The notes under the pieces: model-generated
The model's database searches: none
The model's input: the letters and a program-made list of their open reading frames with translations, nothing else
Told to the model about the DNA's origin: nothing
Made by a program: the position numbers and the translations under genes
Shown: positions 1-10,100 of the stretch, one piece after another
Layout: the number at the start of each line of letters is the position of its first letter
Numbering within the stretch: position 1 is the first letter of the stretch
From: Phoronis australis
Lineage: Eukaryota; Phoronida; Phoronidae
Reading direction: 5' to 3'
Length of the DNA: 64,000 nucleotides
Assembly: GCA_002633005.1 (NCBI GenBank)
Contig: NMRA01000717.1
Location: 2,752 to 66,751, forward strand

Positions 1-37
1 TGGAACCTGAGTGACGATGAAAAAACAGAAGCTGCTG
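1..37 (+). CDS. Possible exon end of an upstream gene
   Basis: The first 37 bases read W-N-L-S-D-D-E-K-T-E-A-A in an open frame and are followed by gtaaga, a good donor. The product is not recognised. Any continuation exon must lie before 941; a candidate acceptor (cactcttag) at about 749 opens a short frame, but nothing confirms it. Confidence 0.25.
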
Positions 38-342
38 GTAAGATGTGAATTTTAATCGAAGCCTTAGTGAGTCACTCAGAAACTCGCAATACTCTCTTTG
101 TCAAACCTTATCTTAAGACGATTTCCAAAGCAATCCCGTCATTATTGCCAACACGAAAAACGAATTTGGTCATTTGGGCATTTGAAGACCATTTTAAATA
201 CGACAAATTTGTTAAGAATTGATGGCACAAAATCTAAAACGTGTAATAAGCATTACAAAAAGAAGTAGGTTTCGCGCGCAAACGCTGTGGACCATAAACA
301 AATGAGTAGGTCTCTTAGTATGAGATTAGTAGTTAAATAGTG

Positions 343-400
343 GTGGTGTATTGGTAATGCACGCGCGCTCTAACCGCCATGTCGTGACTTCGAATCTTTG
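343..400 (+). repeat. tRNA-like SINE head
   Basis: The stretch contains an A-box-like tattggtaatgc and, 33 bases on, a B-box-like gacttcgaatct, spaced as in tRNA promoters. No mature tRNA fold could be assembled by eye, so this is read as a decayed tRNA-derived SINE. The rest of 38-941 shows no gene; a transposon-like end (agatctgccactg) lies at 651-663. Confidence 0.4.
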
Positions 401-941
401 GAACTTGCAGTTTTTCCTGTTTGACACGTTCTTCGTTTTTTTTTTTGCCTTTTTTTCTTGGATAATACTTCAGGAATCAAGAAAAATGCTTGATTTTTAG
501 AGGTAAAAACAGAAAAATTTCCTGGGCGGGAGGGGGCAAACCCCTTTCCCGGACCTCCCCCCATTCGGTGCTATGCGCATCTACAATTGTGGTTCACTTT
601 GCGCAAATGCTTACAGCCGGACAAAATGTTGGGCCCCCTTGTGATATCCTAGATCTGCCACTGTGAACTCAGTGTACTTGTCTTCTAAGTTTTTATTTGT
701 TTACTGTATAAACCTCAGTTTATTTATTTTCATTTTTGTCACTCTTAGTACCCCCGCCAGATGGGGGTCAAGGAGTAAATAAACTATTGCTAATTGCCAT
801 TACTTTGACCTTCTAGTCCCGCGTCGGTGACGAGCAGTCTACGTAGCCAGGTGCGAGGGATAGGAGAGAGTTGCAGACGTTCGCCACCAGAACACTAGGT
901 GGAGTTATCGCACATGCTTTAAATGGGTCAAAGGAAGAAAA

Positions 942-1103
942 ATGTCAGCCTCTTTGACAGCTATCTGTGGTATTTTGTTAGCAGTTGTTCTATACCACGG
1001 AAAAAGAGTTGTTACATGGTTAATTAGGAAGCATAGGATAAATGTGATAGTTGACCAACTCCCTGGATCTAGAGGAGAATTTTTTATGGGACATCTAAGA
1101 GAG
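942..1103 (+). CDS. CYP4: CYP4 exon 1 (start, membrane anchor)
   Basis: Encodes residues 1-54 and ends in phase 0 at GAG|gtaagc. The ATG is preceded by an A-rich context (gaagaaaa) and followed by a hydrophobic segment and then basic residues, the usual ER-anchor pattern of microsomal P450s. The reading frame stays open another 79 codons into the intron, but those codons do not resemble P450. Confidence 0.8.
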
Positions 1104-4100
1104 GTAAGCCTAACTGACTCAGTGCACTACCATAGAATATTACCCTGGCCTCTAGTACTCTTGGCTGTCGCACTCGTAGCTGTAGGCCTTGCCTACAGAC
1201 TGAGTACAGACAGCAAGCTCTACCACCGTCTCAAGTGGCCCGAGAAAAGACGGTGGCCATCCTATAGTCCCTCGATATGCTGGAAACTTTTTGGTGAATT
1301 ATTCCCTTCGCTGATTAAACCATCAGTCAAGTTGCGCTGAGTACCTTTTGCTCATGAGTCATGGACACCTTAGCCCCAGTGAGTTAGGCTTAGGGGACTG
1401 TTGATGTCTTTAACTCTTCCCAGCTCAAACAAATATTCCTGCAATCAAACTTTTTTTGGTCGTGCCAGGGTATATTACGTCATATCCTCTGGCACGAGCT
1501 GTGAAAAAATAGGTAGTTGCTGATTTAGAATCTCAGAAAATAACGATATTCATTTAACAAGAAACAATGTTATTTGGAACACCTGTTGCATAGTTGTCAT
1601 CATTAGAGAATGAAAAAATGGGACTGCAGGATTGAAAAGCGGAACGTGTGGAAAATGTGGCTCTACTTCTATGCCAAAACACAAGGGTGAAATATTCGCC
1701 GCAACACACAAAAACATCGCGACAACATTTTTGTCGAATGGAAGACATAACACCCAAACGTGCGCAACAGTATTTCTTGTTTTTATTAGTTGAATGGGAA
1801 TTTGCGGGTGGCGCAAAAACTCATGAAATGTCTCATTTTTTAGTTGAACAGGAAAATTAGGAAATCACACGATAATGTTCTGCTGTGTGTCAAAAGGCGG
1901 AATATTTTGATTGCGTAGCGGGATGGCAGGAAAAATTTAAGAAAGTGGGATAGTCTGCCAAGAATGGGACAGTTGATGAGTACAATGTACACTGTTGGTA
2001 ACACAAAGTATTGGATTGTATTCTTTTACAAGGTAAACCTTTTATTTATTAAATTTTATTTCACAAGCATTTGTAAAGGCTGCAGGTACTATTACTGCTC
2101 AGAAATGGAATTAAGAAAAATGTATCTCTGCAACAGGTAAACATTGCACAAATTAATTATTATAGAAACAATAGGAAACAGTAATAATATATACATGCAC
2201 ATACACAGTCATTCACTCCCTTAATAAAGCCAATAAATACAGGGTAGTTTTTCAAAAGTCACGTAAACACTCCTGTTAGGAGGGCCTACACGTTCATTTA
2301 TAATTGCAGAACAATGACTCAGAAACCAAATGTCACTTATTTCGTAAAATGCTGTACCATGATCTTAACACCCGAAAATGTCTTGTTGAAAAACTCTTAA
2401 CGATAGCTCTAAGACTGGGACTGAAACATTTTGGAGGCCAGACTATTCCCAGCATCTAGCCCGAGCTACGGGTTGCTGCATATAAAGGATGACCAATGAA
2501 TGTAATTGATGGGTTTGTATTTTGCCAAGGAATTGCTGGTTGTCTGGAACCGTACCTCAAAAGTCACACTTTCTGAACAAAAAAGAGAAAATGAAAGTGA
2601 AGCAATGAAATTAGGCTTAATTTGATAACTTCAGCACTCAATCAAAACTCAGCTGAGCAGACAACTGGAAATTCACAGTGCAAACTCTCAATGCCTGTCC
2701 CTTGAAATTTTGGGGTCGCAAACTCTTAACACAAAAATGCATGGGTCACGCGCGGGAGTTGATAATCTAGCTCTAAAGTTGTACTTACCAGATAGTTATT
2801 TATTTAATTATGGGCATTAGACTGTAGTACATACTTATTGCTATGGTTAAAAATTATTTTCGTGTTTCCTTATGTCCGTATAAGATGATGCATGTCAGAA
2901 GAAAAGTTATTGGGACACGCTTTTGAAGCGACTTTTTGCTCAACAAATCAGCCAAATAATGCGATTTTTTTCTACTCTACGGTTTCAGTGATCATGACAT
3001 AATGGATTGTGCATTGAATTTTACTCATGACGCATTAATGACAAATGGAAGTGCTAGTTATTTTACTTCCAAAGCGATTTAAACACATCAGGAACAAAGA
3101 TCATGTGCAACGTTTTAGTGGACTTTTAAATGAATAATTCGAAAATTGGAGAGTGGCTGTTTCGCTAGTCATATACGTTAACTTGGGCAAATGGGAATCT
3201 TTCTAGAAACCACAAATATTATCAGCTTTTGCTTTTGCATGATGAACACAGTATATTGTTCTGATGACTTGCAAAACATGAGATATCAAAATCAAAGATT
3301 TAAACGTGGCTGTTATGTTTCAGTTTAAAAGAACTTCAACTGAAGAGTATGTACAGCAGATGATTGACAAGTGGCCAAACAGGTACAAAACGGCTTACAA
3401 AGTATGGATGGGTCCTATTGAGGCAGTGGTACGTGTGTGTCATCCAGATACTGTGCGTAAAGTACTGAAGACGGCTGAGCCTAAGCCACTGGGCGGTAAA
3501 TCAATGACCATTATTGGGTATGACCTGGACATTGACTGGTTAGGTATGTGACTTCTTGGCAGCATCGTCAATAAACTATTAACAAACTGGTATTTTTCAT
3601 TTCTTAGTGTACAGGTTCTTCATTGAAGTCTTTTGCAACTTTGAACTGATTCTTTTTTATTGTGTGTAACGAAAAATATTCTTAATTGTTTGAAATGCAG
3701 GCTTGAGCTGGTGAATGCACTATAATGCAACTAAGTGGTGGCATCATCTACAGACACGTGATGGGCTTCAAAAGCAACTACATCAACGCAAATTTCATTG
3801 AGAATGTTTATTTTAAATTGGTTGTAGGTGAAAGCATTATCCTAACATCTGGTGCCAAGTGGTTCCGAAATCGACGATTAATGACTAATGCTTTTCACTT
3901 TGACATCTTGAGGAAGTATTTGTCTAAAGTGAATGAGTGTACAAGTACATTCTTGGTAAGTTGTACATAAAGAGTGATTCTGATTTCTGAATGTTACATG
4001 CAGTACAAGACAAAGGAATTCAGATAAAATGACCCAGAATTCCCTGTCATGATGGCTGAGAGGACACCAAATTCACCATCAGAGTTGTCTCCCCTGATGA

Positions 4101-7100
4101 CGAACATATTGATGAGCAGCAGAGGTTCCATAGACTGTGTTCGTAGGCACTGGAGCCATGTTTGCGATCCTTGTTCAATCCATACTTTCTGGGTGACGAG
4201 GCCATTTTTTTGCCCAAGTTTGTGAGACGATGAACTGAGTTTACAGGTCGGTGAGCCATGCTGTTCATTCAGCCTGAAGCGTGGAAGTATTGATAAAGGA
4301 AACTCACCTTCTATGATGACAACATCTGATTTAGATCATTTACCATGATCATAAAACTGCTCTCAAGTTATTCCTCACTCAGATTAGATGTTATTTCCAA
4401 GCTTGGGCAGAACTGAAAATTTGTTATCACTTGAGACAATACTCTATACGTTGTCTTGTTATGCGCCGAAAGTAATAACATAACACTACTTATTTTTAAC
4501 CATAAATTCATTTGCTTCATATAGTGGTCAGTTTATTTGAATCTTCTTTCAATGTGTTATTAGCTCCCTTGACTCATCATGAGCTGAATGAATGTTAATT
4601 AAAAATATTTGAATTTGTGTCCCCTTTTCCTCTGTCTACAGGACCTTCTTGCAATCGCATCTACGGAGAGGAGTGTAGTGTTGGACGACCATATCTTAAT
4701 GCTGACTCTAGATGTCTTACTGAAATGTGCGTTTTCATATGATGGAAACGTGCAAGCTCAAGGGTTTGTGCATTATCAAGTCATAACACTGTAGAACTAA
4801 CAGTTATGGTTAGCATTACTGAACATTAACGGCCTGTTGAAATTCGGAGGTTTTTATCTACTGCAAGTCCTCCTCAATTAGCGGCATGACAGTCATTCAT
4901 TACGGGACAGTTATTGTCTCTTAAACATCTGGTGATATCATAGATAACTTGACAACGTATAGCCTGATATTTTATAATTGCATTTTTGTTGTGTGATTGA
5001 ACTTCGGCTTGATTTGATGGTGCATGCCTGGTGAATCATCCGTGTAAAATGTTAGGCATCATTTTGTTACAATTGGAGGGTCGCTTTCATTCTTTTTTGT
5101 CGTGGTGGCCTTGTCGTACTCGCACCAAAAAGTATTTTGTTGTGGACTCATGCTTAAAATTCTTGTTTACGATTTTCTAAATTATCATTTCGTTTTCATT
5201 TTATGCAACTTTTAAGTTTTTAATAAAAATCAGAACAGTCTTATTTTTGATGGCCCCTCATGCAAAAGTGTGGAATTATGATAATTTAAAATATACTTAT
5301 TCCTTACACCATTTTTGAGAAAAGTGCATAAAGCACACTATCTAAAAGTTTCATGTCATTCTGATTTGTTATTTCGGAAATGTTCTGAAATTCACAAAAT
5401 TTGGGCATTTTTGCAGGGTCTTACATAACCTTGACAGAGTAATGTTATTCTGCTTACCATTTCTGTGGTTTTCTTTTCAGTTATGAAAATGAGTATGCCT
5501 TGGCCAATAAGCTGATAGTTAGTGGAACTTACACCAGAGTTATGTAAGTTTAATTTCCTCTGTTAGTCACATTGTTTTGATACCTTGTCGAGATATTCTG
5601 TTTGTAAGAAATTACGAGAATTACCGGAAACATTGCTCGATTCATTATTTCGCTAAGTGTTAAAGTTTTGTTTGGATTTAGTCCCCTGTTTGTGCTAATG
5701 AACAGGTGAAGTCCAGATGCGTATGTGTTTCAACACATGCCTTTCAAATCTCAGCCCCTCTGTTTGAGTGGTCTTACAAAATCATCCAGTGACTAGATGA
5801 AATGAGTATTATAATAATATTGTTCATGCTTATAACGCTGCTTATGATGTGAATGTTGTACGTGACTGTTTACTGTTGTTGAACTAATGAGACATTTGTT
5901 TCAGTAAAGAACTATGAGAAAGAATGTATTGCATGCAGCAAGCTTGTAACAATTGTACTTTTCTTCACCCCTCTTTCTCTCTTCTCACTCCTTCCCGTCT
6001 CACTTTCCCGCCCTACACTAGTCACCTTCATCTTTCCCACGCCCCCTTCTGGTGTTTTTGTTTTGCCACTCTTCTCAAATTTTTGTGCACTTTCATTAAT
6101 TATTCACATTTCTGATACTTTTCAGAAAGCCTTGGCTTATACCAGATTTTATATACAGACTTACAAGTGATGGTCGACTTTTTTTCAAGAAAGTTGCCTT
6201 TGTTGAGAAATTTCTGACTGATGTAATTGCGGCGAGAAAAGCAACGGTTGTAAGTACAAATTTGTCCCTTTGGCTGAATGTTTGTCGGAAGTCTTAACTA
6301 AAACCTTTTTAGACAAATTAAACTCACAGCCAGCTCTTGGTGGAGTCCACACACAGATAATTTACCCTAGAACAAGTTACTCCTGGAACGAGTTGTCGCT
6401 AGCTTTGGAGGCTGTGTGGAAGCTATTTAACCTAGCGCAACTTACTCCACTTGTGAAAACTTACTCCACTTTATCGATGTAGGGTAACTTGTCCTAGGGT
6501 AACTTACGCCACTTCTAATTCTTGTGTGGCCGCAAACCTGGGACAAGGTGGACATTATTATCAGTTGCGGTTACATACAGACAGGTTTTCTTTTGCGTGT
6601 CGTGTTTGCATTGTCGTGCACAGTGCGACAACTTCTGCCCTACCTTAGTTATCTGATGTGTGTGTGTGTGTGTGCGTGTGCGTGTGCGTGTGCGTGTGTG
6701 TGGACGCTCCACTTAAAAGTGGGGTAAGTTGCGCTTATTACAAGTTGTTCTAGGGTAGGTTGTGTGTGGACATGACTATATTTGATTATTTCGAAGATAG
6801 TGTGCGACACTGACCACAAAGAGTGCCAACTTAAAGAATAAAACCTGGGTACAAATCATAGGTGGATCCAAGGGGGACAAGGGGGTCTGGTTCCTCCTTT
6901 TTATGTGCCTGCATATTAGTGGACTCATTATGCCGTCATCTCTGTCTGTCTGTCCAGCATCCATCCAGCGTCCGTCCGGCGTCCACTGGTCTATCTCCAA
7001 AACCCTTTGACATATGTTCCTTTTATGAATGGGACAGCTTGAGCGAAGTTTTGGACGGATCAGACTACCGGTGTGCCCCCTAGTGGCAATTTTAGTTTTT

Positions 7101-10100
7101 TATGCTTACCTCTATATCTTCAAAGGTCCTCAACGTATTTTCATAAAATTTGGGATATAGGCATCTATTAGTGAGATGATGCTATCCTCCCGTTTTCGGA
7201 TCGATTTGATGTAGTTTGCACCACCTAGTGGCCATTTTTAATGTTTTTTAGTCTGTTTTGTGGCGTCCACCCCTATATCAACCAAACGGCTCCAAGGATG
7301 ATTGCGAAAATTGGCATGTATGTTCTTACTACAAAGCTGACGATTTTCCGACGGCTTTGACTACTGTGGCGCCTCCTAGTGACAGTTTTGTTGTTTTTTG
7401 TTTTGTTCCCATGGCCGTTTGCAGGATTGTTGCTAAATTTAGCAAGTGCTTTTATATTATGTTCATAACGGATGACAACAACTTTTGGACGGATCTGGTT
7501 ACCAGTGTGCCCCCTAGTGACAATTTTAGTTTTTTAGGTTTATCTCTGTATCTTCGAAGGTCCTCAACAGATTTTCAGAAAATGTGGAATATAGGCATCT
7601 GTTGGTAAGATGATGCATGCTACTGTTTTCAGATGGAATCGAGGTACTTTGCACCACCTAGTGGCCATTTTTGCTGCTTTTGAGTCTGTTTTTTAGCGTC
7701 CACCCCTCGATCAACCAAACTATTCTAAGAATGATTTTGAACATTGGCGTGTATGTTCTTAGTGTGAAGAGAGTGTTTGACAATAACGAATTCGACTTCT
7801 GTGGCGCCTCCTAGAGATAGTTTTGTTTTGTTTTGCACCCACAGCTGCATCTCCTTAACACACCGTATGATTTCATTAAATTTAGTAATTGTATTTATAT
7901 GAAGCTAACAACAGACGACGTCTCTCAGGCCGATCCAATAAACGCTGTGCCCTATAGTGGCAATTTAATTTTTTCCATTTTCCTTCGTTTCTCTGGAGTT
8001 CTTTGACAGAATTTTATGAAATTTGGTAAATAGCTTTCTATTAAAGTAGCCATGGCATTTTTTCATTTTGAGGTGGACTGGATGTTTTTGCGCCACCTAG
8101 TGGCTATTTTTGTGAAACAAACAACCCTAGATACACACCGTTTGCGTTGCATTCGTGGGCACATTTCAACGCTCCACGTTGCTCTAGTTTTTTTGATTTT
8201 ACTGATATCAAATCTACAATTTTCAAATTGTTGACTGAGACCCCCCTTTAAAAAAAATCCTGGATGCACCCTCGCAAATATAGTGATTCGTTGATTTGTA
8301 TGACGTTGTACTGCAGACTGAGAAGTGTTTATTAATTACTTCTGCATCTATTTTCTGTACAGTGCAAGATTAACCAAAAATAAACCACAGCTTATGAGAG
8401 CTGCACAAGAAGGGACCCCTCATCACAGGAACAAGGGCCCTCTTGGGAACTGCATGGATCTAGGGGGTGCTTGCAACTCTGGTAATTGGGGTAGTTGTAA
8501 TGATGGGGTGGCTTGAAGGCTTTTCATAACTTTGGGGCCCTTGAAACCTTAAACTGGCATTTTGTTTTTGCAGCTGAAAGTTCACACCAGACTTGCATTT
8601 TACTTATTGCTGTAAGTGGGTGCATTTGGCATCATTTTTTGGGAAATTCTGTTTGTTTTTCTTGAGAATATTTACAAGTTAGAGAAATAATTCAAGTAAC
8701 ATTCAATACAGTAAGTTATTTTTAACACCCATTATGTGACAGATTTGTTTTGCATCCATTGCAGAATAGCAACAACTGTGATACTCAATTGTCGACATCA
8801 AATAAGAAAACGCTCGACTTTCTAGACACCCTGCTGACTGCCCGTGACGACGCTGGCCAAGGCCTGTCAGATGATGAAATACGTCAAGAAGTCAAGGGTG
8901 TTCTGGCTGCAGGTTAGTTTTTGTCTGGGCAAATTTTCACAAAATCGCATTTTATGAAAATATTTAGAATATTTTTTATTTATAAAATAAAAAATCATTG
9001 GAGGTGTCGAGGAAATTAAAATCTAGGGCCTGTTGCAACCAAGATGGCTGAGGCACAGGATTGCAAAAGCATTGCTAAGTGTTTCACTGGAACAACACAT
9101 TCAAAAACTTTAAAATTTGTCCATTGACTGAATTTACTCATAAGTACCATCTTTACAACCCTGTAAGTTAAATGTTCTAGTACAATTTGGAGATAAATGA
9201 TAAAATTATCTTAGCTACGACTGCATGTTCAACCTTTGATAAAACGGAACCATTCTTTCTTGTGTTTAGTTAAGCTCTTCACTTTTATAGAAATGTTGTT
9301 GTAAGTATTGCATTAAAAACGTTGCAAGTGGAGTCATTTTCAGCGAGATGTGTGTTAATTGGTGAAATTTGCTGAAGGTATTAAGTAATTATTTCCATCA
9401 ACAGATGGTAGGAAGAGTCATAGTTCCTCTCATGACTTGTTGTTTTGCTTACTAAATTAGGCATTCAGGGAAATGTCGCTGTCTTCTAGATGGCACGTTG
9501 ACAGTTTTAATGGTGTGATTTCTTCTTTATTAGGACATGACACGACAGCGGCGAATTTATCATGGGCTTTCTACAACTTGGCTAGACATCCGGAGATTCA
9601 GGAGAAAGTCAGACAGGAAGTGAATTCATTGCTGTCTAAGAGAGACAGTAGCGACATACTGTGGTAAGCAGTGAAGTAATAAAATGTATTCTTAGTGTAA
9701 ATATCCTTGTTGTCAAATAGAGGAGTGAAGGAGTATATTCGCAGAGGTCAGCTTTAGATTAGTAAACATTTGTTGTTTTGGTAAAATTTTTCATTTTCAA
9801 AAAGTTGTTCCCTTGGTGCCTACTGAATCATCCAGCTCAGACCTAGAGCAAAATGATGACTTAGTTACCTATTCAAATGCTTTCAAACTCTTTTTTCTGG
9901 TACTTAAATGATTAACATTTTACTCTTAGTGGACTTTGTGGGCAGAAGCCTAGTCAACCTAATGTATGGCAAAAAAAGCAGTCAGTGTGCTCTCACAGTC
10001 GTCTTTGTTCACTGGTCCCAAAAAAGCTGGTCATAAATAAAATACTAAGTACTTAATAAGTAAGAATTATTAGTCTCCATACACGCCATATGTTGGTCAG

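Noticed and set aside
942-1340. 132-codon open frame from the CYP4 start
   Set aside because: Only the first 54 codons resemble a P450; the rest is intron read-through after a strong gtaagc donor, and exon 2 joins in frame.
3725-3827. Upstream extension of CYP4 exon 3
   Set aside because: Joining from exon 2 at 3828 restores the WLGES segment expected of CYP4; the extension has no P450 similarity.
8361-8516. Candidate extra CYP4 exon ([16 protein letters not shown]...)
   Set aside because: The phase required by exons 6 and 7 gives an immediate stop, exons 6 and 7 already join in frame, and the sequence does not resemble a P450.
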